Assembly (NCBI RefSeq): GCF_000712035.1
Contig: NZ_KL544008.1
Coordinates: forward strand, 218,544 to 282,543
Length of the DNA stretch: 64,000 nt
Reading direction: 5' to 3'
Source: Salinicoccus luteus DSM 17002
GTDB lineage: Bacteria > Bacillota > Bacilli > Staphylococcales > Salinicoccaceae
This document shows positions 17,160 through 26,214 of this stretch, piece by piece. The position numbers were made by a program, and so were the translations under genes. Each line of letters opens with the position of its first letter. Position 1 is the stretch's first letter. Below the pieces are notes generated by a model, which ran no database searches, had not been told where the DNA came from, and saw only the letters and a list, made by a program, of their open reading frames with translations.

Positions 17160-18659
17160 ATGACAGATCTAAAGCCTAGAGGAGAACTGAAGCCGAAGGT
17201 GAAGAAATTCCTTGATGAGCTGGAAGGTTTCTTCATCGACGGGGAATATGTCAAAAGCGCAAGCGGCAAGACGTTTGATGTGGTCAATCCGGCAACGGAG
17301 GAAGTAATCGTGACACTCAGTGAAGCACAGGAAGAGGATGTGGACCGTGCGGTGCAGGCGGCGCGGAAGGCGTTTGATGAAGGTTCTTGGACGCGGATGG
17401 AAGCGGCGGAGCGGGAGCATATGATCTATAAGTTTGCAGATCTTCTGGAAGCGCACCGCGAGGAGCTGGCACAGCTTGAGGCACTGGACAACGGGAAACC
17501 GTACCATGTCGCATTGGAGGACGATGTCGACGGCACTATCCAGCATTTCCGCTATTACGCCGGCTGGGCGACGAAGATATTCGGCAAGACGACGAACGTC
17601 TCCCCGGATTACGTCACCTACACACTGCATGAACCGGTCGGTGTCGTGGGACAGATCATTCCGTGGAACTTCCCGCTTGCGATGGCAGGCTGGAAGATGG
17701 GGGCGGCACTCGCAGCCGGATGTACGATCGTCATCAAGCCGGCATCTGAAACACCACTGTCGCTGCTCTATATCGGTCAGCTGTTCAATGAAGCCGGGTT
17801 CCCGAAAGGGGTCGTCAACATCATTACGGGCTCCGGCAGTGTGGCAGGTGGTGCACTCAATGTGCATCCAAAAGTCGACAAGCTTGCGTTCACCGGCTCG
17901 ACGAAGACGGGCAGTACCATCATGCGGAATGCAGCGGACAATGTTACGGGTGTGACGTTGGAGCTCGGCGGCAAGTCTCCGAGCATCGTGCTCGAGGATG
18001 CGGATCTTGAAAGTTCACTCGACGGCATCTTTGACGGCACGATGTACAACCACGGACAGAACTGCAGTGCGACGACGCGTGTATTCGTCCAGCGTCCGAT
18101 ATATGAAAAGGTCATCGAGGAGATGAAAAGCAGGGCGGAAGCGGTGAAGCTCGGTCCGGGCATTGAATCCTCGACCGACATGGGCCCGCTCGTCTCCAAG
18201 AAGCAGCTCGATACGGTCATGGGCTATATCGAAAAAGGGAAGGAAGAGGGCGCACGGCTCATTACGGGCGGCAACCATACCGGTGAGAAAGGCTACTTCG
18301 TCGAACCGACAATATTCGCTGATGTCGAAGACGATATGACGATTGCGAAAGAAGAGATCTTTGGCCCCGTCATGTCGATCCTCCCATTCGATACCGTCGA
18401 TGAAGTGATTAAACGTGCGAATGCAAGTGAATACGGCCTTGCCGCAAGCGTCTGGACGGAGAACATCCGGACTGGCCACTATATTTCCGGCAAGCTCGAG
18501 AGCGGAACCGTATGGATCAACGACTTCGGCCTCGAGTGGGAAACGATGCCGTTCGGCGGCTATAAGAAGTCCGGTGTCGGCCGGGAGATGGGCGGCGACT
18601 ACGGTATCTCCAACTATATTGAAGTGAAGAGCGTGTTTGTGAACATGAAGCAGAAATAG
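17160..18659 (+). CDS. Aldehyde dehydrogenase family protein
   Basis: This 499-aa NAD(P)-dependent aldehyde dehydrogenase has the normal length and signature motifs. IIPWNFPLAMAGWK lies near residue 167, the catalytic Glu is in VTLELGGKSP near 268 and the nucleophile Cys302 is in NHGQNCSATTR. It oxidises an aldehyde to the acid; the motifs resemble the ALDH1/betaine-aldehyde group, but the substrate cannot be fixed. Start ATG after TAGGGAGGGTGAAAA. The cre site just upstream points to a catabolic role in carbon use. It stands alone, closed by a strong terminator. Confidence 0.92.
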   Translation: MTDLKPRGELKPKVKKFLDELEGFFIDGEYVKSASGKTFDVVNPATEEVIVTLSEAQEEDVDRAVQAARKAFDEGSWTRMEAAEREHMIYKFADLLEAHREELAQLEALDNGKPYHVALEDDVDGTIQHFRYYAGWATKIFGKTTNVSPDYVTYTLHEPVGVVGQIIPWNFPLAMAGWKMGAALAAGCTIVIKPASETPLSLLYIGQLFNEAGFPKGVVNIITGSGSVAGGALNVHPKVDKLAFTGSTKTGSTIMRNAADNVTGVTLELGGKSPSIVLEDADLESSLDGIFDGTMYNHGQNCSATTRVFVQRPIYEKVIEEMKSRAEAVKLGPGIESSTDMGPLVSKKQLDTVMGYIEKGKEEGARLITGGNHTGEKGYFVEPTIFADVEDDMTIAKEEIFGPVMSILPFDTVDEVIKRANASEYGLAASVWTENIRTGHYISGKLESGTVWINDFGLEWETMPFGGYKKSGVGREMGGDYGISNYIEVKSVFVNMKQK

Positions 18660-18684
18660 AAGTGGAAACTAAAACTTGAATGAA

Positions 18685-18737
18685 AGCCCCCCTGGAGCCG
18701 GATGATGAACCCGGCTCCAGGGGGCTGTTTTGTATTG
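18685..18737 (+). terminator. Strong terminator after aldehyde dehydrogenase
   Basis: A long GC-rich stem (AGCCCCCTGGAGCCGG-type arms) is followed by GTTTTGT. Confidence 0.85.
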
Positions 18738-18826
18738 GAGATTCCACATAATTATTCCGCTCACTCTTATGTTTTTGAATGATGGTATGAAGTCTGATAG
18801 ATTGTACTGGAAAGGGGGATGTTATT

Positions 18827-19024
18827 TTGTCGAATGAGAACAAGAAAGCCTGGATCAGCCTGGTTGTACCGATCATGTATATTATTGTGGTGTTCTTCCT
18901 CTCAGAAAGGGTGGATATTCTTGTCATTACTATTATGGCGCTTCCTTTCTTTTGTGTTATGCAATTCTTTCTTACCAAGTATTTGAACAGGAAGTTTCCG
19001 TCGAGTGAAGATTTAAAAGACTGA
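18827..19024 (+). CDS. Small membrane protein, TTG start
   Basis: The 65-aa product has two membrane helices (~8-24 and ~30-50) and a charged tail, and no family I recognise. The TTG start is correctly spaced behind AAAGGGGGATG. Its stop overlaps the foot of a hairpin that serves as terminator. Confidence 0.6.
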   Translation: MSNENKKAWISLVVPIMYIIVVFFLSERVDILVITIMALPFFCVMQFFLTKYLNRKFPSSEDLKD

Positions 19025-19064
19025 TATGCTGTGGCGCTATCCATGTCCCAGCGTATCAGTCTTC
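19018..19064 (+). terminator. Hairpin after the small membrane gene
   Basis: AAGACTGATA-GCTG pairs with CAGC-TATCAGTCTT across a ~17-base loop and ends in CTTCTTATTT. The T-run is interrupted. Confidence 0.6.
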
Positions 19065-19186
19065 TTATTTATGTATTCAGTATTAGAACCTGCTTGCCGT
19101 TTTCGTACGCCTTATGCTTTTTTATGTTCTACGTTTGGATTTGAAAGGAAACAGGCGGCTGAAAGGAAGGTTCGATCCATATAATT

Positions 19187-19227
19187 AAAAGGCATGCTGC
19201 CTGTAAATAACAGGAAACATGCCTTCA
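19187..19227 (-). terminator. Probable terminator of the YkvI gene
   Basis: Outer arms AAGGCATG/CATGCCTT enclose an inner CCTGT/ACAGG stem. On the minus strand the stem is followed by TTTTAATTA, about 65 bases after the ykvI-like stop. Confidence 0.6.
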
Positions 19228-19290
19228 TAATAGACAGTTCAATATAAGATCCGCTTTATGATTTCATTACAGAAGTATCCACTTCTATGG

Positions 19291-20364
19291 TTATTGCGCC
19301 GTCTGCTTTACTGAGAACTTGCTTCTCAGCCATCTGACGGTCAGTGCGGCACCGAGCAGAAGGCCTACATATCCGAGGATTGGATAGAAGAAGTTCACAA
19401 GCCCGACGAAGCCGACGAGGCTCAAGAAGTAGCCGATGACGAGACCACCGCCGAGCAGCATTCTGTAGCGTTTCGTATATGGATCCGAGAAGCGTGTCAG
19501 GAATGGATAGAGCATTCCGACTGCAGTGTTATAGATGACGAGCAGCATGACGAGTGAAAGTCCCAGACCGAGTATCGGGTGGATTTCCCTTGCCAGTATC
19601 AGTGATGGGATTTCTGCCGCATGGGTCACGTCGATGCGTGCCAACAGTCCGCCGTTCAACAGTATCAGAAGGACGAGCAGCATGATGCCGCCGAAGAGTC
19701 CACCCTTACGCGCCGCCTTCATTCCGGAAGCCTGTGAGCCCATGATGGACAGCAGACTGAATGCCATCGCCAGGACGATGCCGCTGTATGTCAGTGCGTC
19801 CCACCACCATACACCGGATGGGGATTTGGCCACATCTGTGTATGTGTTGGCCTCGCTGAACGGCACGCTCGGGTTCAGGAAGCTGTATACCGCGATGGTC
19901 ATGACGAACGCGATCAGGAATGGTGTCACTGCACCGAGTGCGACGAGAATCTTGTTGAAGCTGAGATTCAGTGTAATGAATACTGCGATTGCCAGTATCA
20001 GCGAACCGAGCCATGAAGGCACGCCGAAGCTTTCATAGAAGGCCGACCCCGCACCGGCGAGCATGATGACCATGACGCCGTATAGGAAGAATATCAATAT
20101 GTAGTCGATGATTTTCCCGAGCCTTTCTCCGAACATTTCGTTGATCGGTTCCAGGTGCGATTCCGCATCCAGACGATTTCCAAGTTTTGATGCCTGACGG
20201 CCGATGAACATGATGACCAGGCCGGACAGTATGACCGCCCAATAGCTCATTGTTCCGTAATTGGTGAAGAACTGCAGCATTTCCTGCCCTGTCGAGAATC
20301 CTGCCCCCAGCACGACACCGACATAGGCAAACCCGATTTTGAGGGGTTCCTGTTGACTACTCAA
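19291..20364 (-). CDS. YkvI-family membrane transporter
   Basis: The 357-aa protein has about ten membrane helices and opens with KIGFAYVGVVLGAGFSTGQEM, the N-terminal signature of the YkvI family, which belongs to the LeuT-fold amino-acid transporter superfamily. The substrate is unknown. I prefer the TTG at 20364, with TGGAGTGA well placed before it, over the ATG at 20397, which has a poor ribosome binding site and adds a polar extension. A near-cre site at 20568 lies upstream and may give catabolite control. Single gene, separated from its neighbours. Confidence 0.8.
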   Translation of the reverse strand: MSSQQEPLKIGFAYVGVVLGAGFSTGQEMLQFFTNYGTMSYWAVILSGLVIMFIGRQASKLGNRLDAESHLEPINEMFGERLGKIIDYILIFFLYGVMVIMLAGAGSAFYESFGVPSWLGSLILAIAVFITLNLSFNKILVALGAVTPFLIAFVMTIAVYSFLNPSVPFSEANTYTDVAKSPSGVWWWDALTYSGIVLAMAFSLLSIMGSQASGMKAARKGGLFGGIMLLVLLILLNGGLLARIDVTHAAEIPSLILAREIHPILGLGLSLVMLLVIYNTAVGMLYPFLTRFSDPYTKRYRMLLGGGLVIGYFLSLVGFVGLVNFFYPILGYVGLLLGAALTVRWLRSKFSVKQTAQ

Positions 20365-20567
20365 ATAATCACTCCATTTTCCCAAGTTTAAATCCATCCC
20401 GATATGTAAAAGAGAGGGATGGTCATATAAAAATCTATATCTCTTTTGAAAGTTATTTCACACTATCTATAATAAACATAACCGTTGCGGCGATGTCAAA
20501 CCGTTATATGACAACATTTCAATGAAATTTATATCGGTTAAAATGAAATATAGTTTTAAAATTTAAA

Positions 20568-20581
20568 TGTAAGCGCTTTTA
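20568..20581 (-). promoter_or_regulatory. Near-consensus cre site upstream of the YkvI gene
   Basis: TGTAAGCGCTTTTA matches the cre consensus in 13 of 14 positions. It lies about 200 bases before the likely start of the minus-strand transporter gene, where it could act in repression or activation. Confidence 0.45.
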
Positions 20582-20683
20582 AAAAATGACGAAAGGCAAG
20601 GGGAGCAAAGGATTGGCATCAATTTCAGCAAAAATGAAATTTCTGTGTACTCCCACGGGAATTCATGAAAGTGACACAAGTGT

Positions 20684-20712
20684 AAAAGGCCACTATTTTA
20701 TAGTGGCCTTCT
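20684..20712 (-). terminator. Terminator of the tandem-repeat lipoprotein gene
   Basis: AAGGCCACTAT/ATAGTGGCCTT with a 3-base loop. On the minus strand it is followed by TTTACAC. Confidence 0.75.
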
Positions 20713-20719
20713 CTACTGG

Positions 20720-22258
20720 TCAATTGTCCACCGCCATGAAATCAATGATTTCAAATGCGTGCGGGGTTTCTTGTACTGTGTACTCGACTGTGCCGCTTCC
20801 GATGCCGTTGGAGGTGACATGTTCATATTCACGGTACATGGTGACCGTATACGTGCCATCTCCCATGTCTTCGATGTTTTTCACATCAACCGAATGCGTC
20901 GTATGATCGGCATAGTTGCCGGAAGCACGGTTGTTGTCGAGGTATGACATCGCCGGGCTCCCCTGGCCGATGTAGTCCATCAGGCGGTTCTGGTGCCCGT
21001 TGAAGAAGTTGGCGAGTTCATAGGTGTAGGATTCCATGAAAGTACCGAGCTCAGGTGTGAATGGTGCGCCCTTTGTGTCCATTTCTTCGATGCCAACCGG
21101 TTCCTGGGTTCCGTCCATGACGGCGAATGAATAGTCCACCATGCATCGGAGACAGCCGATGTTCGGTGTTATCGGCAGTTCATTGGTGAAGTTCAGGTGA
21201 TGATAGGCGATGAACTTCTCCTGCATCGTGAAGCCTGCACACTGCTCGGCAGCCAGACGGCTGAGGATGCAGTCGACGGCTGCAGGATCTTGGACTAAAT
21301 CTTGCTCATATGGACCGGAGACAGCGCCACCGGATCCCCCTGTCGCCGCTTCTTCCGAGTCATCATCTGAAGCAGTGTCCACCGCCCTGAAGTTGACGAT
21401 TTCAAATGCATGCGGGGTTTCACGTACTGTATATTCTACCGTGCCGCTTCCGACGCCGTTGGAGGTGGCATGTTCATATTCGCGGTACATGGTGACTGTA
21501 TACATGCCGTCCCCCATGTCCTCGACATTCTGCACATCAACGGCATGGGTGGTGTGGTCTGCGAAGTTGCCGGAGAGGCGGTTGTTGTGGATATACCACA
21601 TTGCCGGGCCATCCCGGTCAAGGTATTCGAGCAGTGCACTCGGGTGGCCGTTGAAGAAGTTGGCGAGCTCATAGCCATAGGATTCCATGAAGGTTTCAAG
21701 CTCGGGGGTGAATGGTACCCCTTTTTCATCGACTTCATTTTTGGAAATGGGTGCCTGAGTGCCGTCCATGACGGCGAATGAATAGTCCACCATGCATTCG
21801 AGGCAGCCGATGTTCGGTGAAATCGGCAGTTCATTGGTGAAGGTCAGGTGGTGGTAGGCGAGGAATTTCTTCTGCATCGTCACACCGTCGCAATATTCTG
21901 CAGCAAGCCGGTTCATGATGCATGCTTCACCCACGGGGTTCGTGACGACGTTGTATTCATACGGCCCGGAAGCGGATGATCCGCCCGAGGCGCCTTCAGG
22001 CGCTGTCTCTTCCGTAGTCTCCGTCTGGTTTTCTTCCGCTGCTTCCTCTGTAGTACCTTCGGAGGCTTCTTCCGTACCTTCTTCCGTCGCTGCGCCTCCG
22101 GCAGCGGCTTCTTCGGTTGTCACTTCCTCGGTCGTCGTTTCTGTCGTCTTGTCTTCCGTATCCGGGAGGTCGTCTTCAGTGCCATTGTCGGTACCGCCAC
22201 ATCCTGCAAGCAAAAGCATCAACAGTGTCATCAGCAACATACTCAAGGACTTCTTCAT
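20720..22258 (-). CDS. Lipoprotein with two tandem TcaA/NTF2-like repeats
   Basis: The 512-aa protein has a lipoprotein signal (lipobox LAGC, Cys about residue 20) and an acidic Thr/Glu-rich spacer to ~90. Two nearly identical units of ~200 residues follow (about 96-300 and 318-512). Each unit holds four cysteines (two in CIMNRLAAEYC-type, two in GCLECMVDYS-type segments) and ends with a beta-rich part (MYTVTMYREYEH ... TVEYTV) that resembles the NTF2-like domain of TcaA. It should be anchored on the outer membrane face. Start ATG after AAAGGAGCATTCG. The repeats are alike at DNA level, so the duplication is recent. Function unknown. Confidence 0.7.
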   Translation of the reverse strand: MKKSLSMLLMTLLMLLLAGCGGTDNGTEDDLPDTEDKTTETTTEEVTTEEAAAGGAATEEGTEEASEGTTEEAAEENQTETTEETAPEGASGGSSASGPYEYNVVTNPVGEACIMNRLAAEYCDGVTMQKKFLAYHHLTFTNELPISPNIGCLECMVDYSFAVMDGTQAPISKNEVDEKGVPFTPELETFMESYGYELANFFNGHPSALLEYLDRDGPAMWYIHNNRLSGNFADHTTHAVDVQNVEDMGDGMYTVTMYREYEHATSNGVGSGTVEYTVRETPHAFEIVNFRAVDTASDDDSEEAATGGSGGAVSGPYEQDLVQDPAAVDCILSRLAAEQCAGFTMQEKFIAYHHLNFTNELPITPNIGCLRCMVDYSFAVMDGTQEPVGIEEMDTKGAPFTPELGTFMESYTYELANFFNGHQNRLMDYIGQGSPAMSYLDNNRASGNYADHTTHSVDVKNIEDMGDGTYTVTMYREYEHVTSNGIGSGTVEYTVQETPHAFEIIDFMAVDN

Positions 22259-22285
22259 CGAATGCTCCTTTATATTCTGACTTTC

Positions 22286-22325
22286 CTACACTGCATCCGG
22301 ATCGGAATGGCCGCCTGGCCCCTGT
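22286..22325 (-). pseudogene. Duplicated 3' end of the DUF1028 gene
   Basis: On the minus strand this stretch reads CAG-GGG-CCA-GGC-GGC ... GAT-CCG-GAT-GCA-GTG-TAG, nearly the same as the last 13 codons of the DUF1028 gene (PGGSFDPDAV and stop). As at the intact gene, a GGAGC ribosome binding site and a lipoprotein start follow. It is the scar of a tandem duplication. Confidence 0.75.
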
Positions 22326-22355
22326 CAATTTCCGGCTTGGCGGACTTCCGGTATT

Positions 22356-22520
22356 TTAATCTGCATCCGGTTCATCGGTCGATTCTTCCATATCGTCTTC
22401 CGTCGTCGTTTCAGTCGGCTTGTCTTCTGTACTCGACAGGTCATCTTCAGTACCATCGTCGGTACCGCCGCATCCTGCAATAAACAGTGCCATCAGGAAA
22501 ATACCGAATATCTTCTTCAT
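22356..22520 (-). CDS. 54-aa lipoprotein, truncated copy of its neighbour
   Basis: The 54-aa product has a lipoprotein signal with lipobox IAGC and an acidic tail. Its GCGGTDDGTEDDL ... TEDK stretch matches the start of the 512-aa lipoprotein (GCGGTDNGTEDDL ... TEDK), and the ribosome binding site AAAGGAGCATTTG is the same type. The repeats themselves are missing. It starts 25 bases after the DUF1028 stop. It could be a decayed duplicate or a small exported lipopeptide; nothing in the sequence shows that it is dead. Confidence 0.6.
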   Translation of the reverse strand: MKKIFGIFLMALFIAGCGGTDDGTEDDLSSTEDKPTETTTEDDMEESTDEPDAD

Positions 22521-22545
22521 CAAATGCTCCTTTCCATTACTTTTG

Positions 22546-23232
22546 CTACACCGCATCCGGGTCGAAGCTGCCGCCTGGATCCTGCTTCCTCGGCATCTGT
22601 GGCATGAACGGGAAGAGTTCTTCCTTGGCGACGTCATACACGCGTGTAAGCTCCGCCACAGGGTCTTCGTGTTCATCGACGCGGAGATCAACAAGCGGAT
22701 AGTCTTCCGTGTCATGCACTTTGAGTGCTGCAGACTGTTTTCCGCGCTTGTCACCTCCTGCCTTCTGTCCGGCCTGGAGGGCACGCAGCAGCCGTTCCGA
22801 GAGTTCCAGGTCGGAATGGATTTCGAATGTGCGCTTCATGTCCGTCAATGTCTTTTCATTCACCAGCATGTTGCCGGCCACGACAAAGCCATCCCCTTCG
22901 AAATGGTTGTAGTAGCCTTCGCACCGCTCGCCTGAAAATGCAGCCGTGTTGCCATGCCGGTCGACGATCGCAAACTGCCTGAGTTCAAGGTCCTCTTCTT
23001 CAGCGATGATCTTCTCTTTGGCCTCCTCTGCGGTCATGCCCCGGGAGAGGTACCCGAGGCCCCGGATGCCGATGTATGGATTGACGAACGACTGGGTGGC
23101 GATGGCACCGGTGTCCGCCTTGACGAATGGGCAGAGCATGCCCACCGCCGGCAGCTTCGTCGATACCGCGACACCCAGCTGTCCGGTTTTCCCGCACCGT
23201 GCTGTAATGGAAAACGTATTGAGTTCAAGCAT
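22546..23232 (-). CDS. DUF1028 family protein (Ntn-hydrolase-like)
   Basis: The 228-aa protein matches DUF1028 across its length: NTFSITARCGKTGQLGVAVST at the front, the QSFVNPYIGIRGL region and AGNMLVNEKTL in the middle. The family has the N-terminal-nucleophile hydrolase fold, but no reaction is established. I chose the ATG at 23232 (AGAGGGGATCTG upstream) because it places the conserved start correctly. It is followed closely by the 54-aa lipoprotein gene, and part of its 3' end is duplicated further downstream. Confidence 0.85.
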   Translation of the reverse strand: MLELNTFSITARCGKTGQLGVAVSTKLPAVGMLCPFVKADTGAIATQSFVNPYIGIRGLGYLSRGMTAEEAKEKIIAEEEDLELRQFAIVDRHGNTAAFSGERCEGYYNHFEGDGFVVAGNMLVNEKTLTDMKRTFEIHSDLELSERLLRALQAGQKAGGDKRGKQSAALKVHDTEDYPLVDLRVDEHEDPVAELTRVYDVAKEELFPFMPQMPRKQDPGGSFDPDAV

Positions 23233-23439
23233 GCAGATCAGATCCCCTCTATATGTAGTATGTGGATTTAATTCCATAAACCCCCTGTATTATATAGATA
23301 GCCGGGTTGCATGCATCCTAATCATTGGAAACCGGATTATATTGTAAAAATGAAAGGATATAATGATACACTGGATGCATTGAAAGCACGATATGCCGGC
23401 ATCAATCCATGCCGAATAGAGGATAAAGGAGATGGAAGA

Positions 23440-24273
23440 ATGCTGAGGGAAAATTTTCATGTTGCTGTGCCGACCGCTTTTTTTGAAGATGAATCCTTGA
23501 ATATCGAAGGGATGATGGCCCATATTAGAAATCTGCAGGAGCAGGGTGTCAGATCGGTGCTCGTGTCAGGGACGACCGGGGAGCAGCACAGCCTGAACCG
23601 CGAGGAAAAGCTTGAAATGGTGGATGCTTTGGCGCAGGAGGGCAAGCTCATCAGCGATATGGAGATCATATTCGGTGTCGCTTCAGTCAGGCAGAAGGAG
23701 GCGGAACAGCTCGCTGAAGCGGTGCGTGGGACAAAAATGGCCGGCATCATGCTCGGATACCCGCCATATATCTGTCCCTCACAGGCGGAGGCCGTTACCT
23801 ACTCAAAGCGCGTCATCGAACGCGCCGGCAAGCCGGTCATCCTCTACAACAACCCCGGCCGGACCGGGTTCGACCTGGCGGCGGAAAGCATCATTGAGCT
23901 GGCCGGGCTGGATGCCGTCATCGGCATAAAGGATGCCGGCGACAAGAGAAAGATTGAACAGATCAAAAAAGATCCGCACGGTCAGGCACTTCATTTCTAT
24001 GCCGGTGGGGAAGGGGACCTCCGGGAGAAGACGACCTACGGATATGACCGCCTGTCCTCCATGGCTGGAAACCTCGCCCCGGCAGACATCAGGGAATGGT
24101 TCGAAAGTCTCCTCACCGGCGGGGAAACCGGTGCAGGGGAGAATGCACGCGTGGAGGAGATCCTGGAACAGGTTTATGAAGGCAATGCTGTTGTGAACCT
24201 GAAAAGGATGCTCAATCAGGCAGGGGCATCGATGGGTGGTTGCAGAGCACCAATCGGCAATGCGGAAGACTGA
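23440..24273 (+). CDS. DapA-family (DHDPS/NAL) aldolase or dehydratase
   Basis: The 277-aa TIM-barrel protein belongs to the dihydrodipicolinate synthase/N-acetylneuraminate lyase family. It has the VSGTTGEQHSL phosphate/carboxylate loop, the catalytic Tyr in VILYNNPGRTG and the Schiff-base Lys in VIGIKDAGD. The normal DapA of the lysine pathway is usually linked to other lysine genes, which are absent here. A catabolic 2-oxo acid aldolase or dehydratase is as likely. Start ATG after AAAGGAGATGGAAG. Single gene. Confidence 0.85.
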   Translation: MLRENFHVAVPTAFFEDESLNIEGMMAHIRNLQEQGVRSVLVSGTTGEQHSLNREEKLEMVDALAQEGKLISDMEIIFGVASVRQKEAEQLAEAVRGTKMAGIMLGYPPYICPSQAEAVTYSKRVIERAGKPVILYNNPGRTGFDLAAESIIELAGLDAVIGIKDAGDKRKIEQIKKDPHGQALHFYAGGEGDLREKTTYGYDRLSSMAGNLAPADIREWFESLLTGGETGAGENARVEEILEQVYEGNAVVNLKRMLNQAGASMGGCRAPIGNAED

Positions 24274-25144
24274 AATCCTGCTCTTCGGTTGAGGTTTTGA
24301 GATCCAGGAGGCGAGTCCATCAACGGTGCCGTCATCCCAATTGATGGTAGTCAGTCGTACAAATATTAGATGTTTATAACGAAGCTGTCTCATCCTGTTT
24401 CCAATTGGAAACGGGATATCTTTTGGAAATATCATAAATTTTATATTTTAAGGAAGACTACATTAAAAGCATAAAAAATTATCTCTAATTAATAATAATG
24501 TGTAAAAATATGTTATATTATATTTGTTGCATGATGATGACCAAATAATCAATATAATTAACAGTCCACTTTGATTCCTGGTTGGGGAATTAAACCATGG
24601 GAAAGAGTCATCTGAAGTGCAGCATGATGAAATAAAGAATCAATTAAGGGCAAAAGGGTCAGGGGCCAGATGCGCCATTGAGGAAAAAAAGGAAACTTGA
24701 AAGAGATTCCTGTAGAGGCGGGAGCCAAGGGTAAAGAAAAAAGGAAGAGGACGAATCCGATAATGAGCTGACAGGAAAATGGATATCGCCAAAGAAGAAG
24801 TTGCTAATAAACAAGAACGGAAGGCAGAAGTGGATTCGATAGAAGAAGCTTAGGAAGATGTAAGTAAAGCAGGTTATGATTCGAAACAGACACCGTTTTG
24901 AAGTTCAATACAAATCAGGATGCTTTAGAAAATGCCTTGTACTATTCCAGTGAGGGGACCGAACCTGAACTGATTGAAGGGAGACCTGTCCCTATAGCGC
25001 GTGGCATGACGCGTGAAACAATAGAATAGGCACAGGACGAAGGTATTCTACTCAAATTGAACCCGATCCGTGCTGCGGCTAACACAGAATATAAGGCAAC
25101 CATCGAATGGACGTTGTCCGACGGTCCCAAATAGAACCAAAAGT
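24274..25144. other. Degenerate region, remnants of a lost gene
   Basis: No intact gene is present in 870 bases. A hairpin with ATCC-GTTTCC/GGAAAC-GGAT arms at 24392-24417 and a TCTTTT tail may end the DapA-family transcript. From about 24780 to 25131 short readable stretches (MDIAKEEVANKQERKAE, then NQDALENALYYSSEGTEPE and a tail ending ATIEWTLSDGP) are broken by in-frame stops near 24852, 24899 and 25029. They look like the charged middle and the end of a decayed secreted or surface protein. The family is not identified. Confidence 0.55.
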
Positions 25145-25180
25145 AATCCCATGAAGATATTTTCTCCATGGGATTTTTCT
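25145..25180. terminator. Terminator next to the ppk2-like gene
   Basis: AATCCCATG/CATGGGATT flanks an AT-rich loop and is followed by TTTCTT. It lies just outside the ppk2-like stop and could serve either strand. Confidence 0.6.
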
Positions 25181-25187
25181 TATGGCT

Positions 25188-26051
25188 TCATTCACTTTCA
25201 AGCTTCTCTATATACTCCTCGAGTTTCTCTTTCTCCTCGCCGGTCATTTCCGGGAATTTTGGGTCAAGCTTCTCCATCAGGTCAATCATGGCCTCGTTGA
25301 CGAGCCGGCGGGTATGCCACTCGTCATCGGCAGGGAGGACATACCAGGGGGAATATTCGGTGGATGTTTCGTTCAGCATATCCTCGAACACCTCCTGATA
25401 TTTATCCCAATATTCCCGTTCCTCGACATCGGAGAAGGAGAATTCGTGCTGCTTGTCCGGATCCTTCATGCGTTCGAGCAAGCGGCGCTTCTGTTCATCC
25501 TTCGACATGTGGAAGAAGAATTTCACAACGTGGATGTTGTTGTCGTGAAGGTATTTCTCATAATTCTTGATCTGTTTGTACCGCATGGGCCAGATGGATT
25601 CCTCATCGACACCCGCCGGATAGTCCCCATCAAGCAGTACATTGTCATGCACCCGCGGGGCGATGACCTCCTCATAGTGCGAACGGTTCAATATGCCGAT
25701 CTCACCGCGGGCGGGGAGCGCCGGCATCATGCGCCACAGATAGTCGTGCTTCTGTTCCACTTCGGTCGGTTTGCCGAATGTCGTGACCTTAAGGCCCTGG
25801 GCATTCAAATTCGAGAAGATGTAGCTGATGGACTCGTCCTTCCCAGCGGCATCAAGTGCCTGCAGCACAACGAGTATCCCGTGCTTCTCCTCGGCATTCA
25901 GCTTCTGATGCAGGAGCTGGAGCCGGTCGACAAGCGGCGGTATGACTTCGTCCCTGATCTTTTCATTTTCATCCGTCTTGCCTTCGGTGGTAGGGATTTC
26001 TCCAAGATCTATTTTCTTGTTTCCTGTCAGTTTATAATCATCTAAATTCAT
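25188..26051 (-). CDS. Polyphosphate kinase 2 family protein
   Basis: This 287-aa protein matches PPK2. The Walker A segment LDAAGKDES is at ~66-74, the second motif GILNRSHYEEV is near 118-128 and the lid region with RRLLERMKDP follows. PPK2 enzymes move phosphate between polyphosphate and nucleotides, usually making ADP/ATP or GTP from polyphosphate. The subclass cannot be assigned safely by eye. Start ATG after AAAGGAGCAATACCG. Single gene. Confidence 0.9.
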   Translation of the reverse strand: MNLDDYKLTGNKKIDLGEIPTTEGKTDENEKIRDEVIPPLVDRLQLLHQKLNAEEKHGILVVLQALDAAGKDESISYIFSNLNAQGLKVTTFGKPTEVEQKHDYLWRMMPALPARGEIGILNRSHYEEVIAPRVHDNVLLDGDYPAGVDEESIWPMRYKQIKNYEKYLHDNNIHVVKFFFHMSKDEQKRRLLERMKDPDKQHEFSFSDVEEREYWDKYQEVFEDMLNETSTEYSPWYVLPADDEWHTRRLVNEAMIDLMEKLDPKFPEMTGEEKEKLEEYIEKLESE

Positions 26052-26214
26052 CGGTATTGCTCCTTTGCCATTTTATAAAAGTGTACCCCCGGACTATTGA
26101 TTTAAACCCGGAGACAAGCGGAACAGGGCTTTCGTTTCCCAAATAAAACGCTGTCACTAAATGTTCAATACTTCACATTGAAAGCGGAGTCACAAAGGAT
26201 AATGATGTGTTATA

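Noticed and set aside
22117-22359. Plus-strand frames across the lipoprotein signal regions
   Set aside because: They are shadows of the acidic spacers, which give Ser/Pro/Val-rich artefacts; no ribosome binding site.
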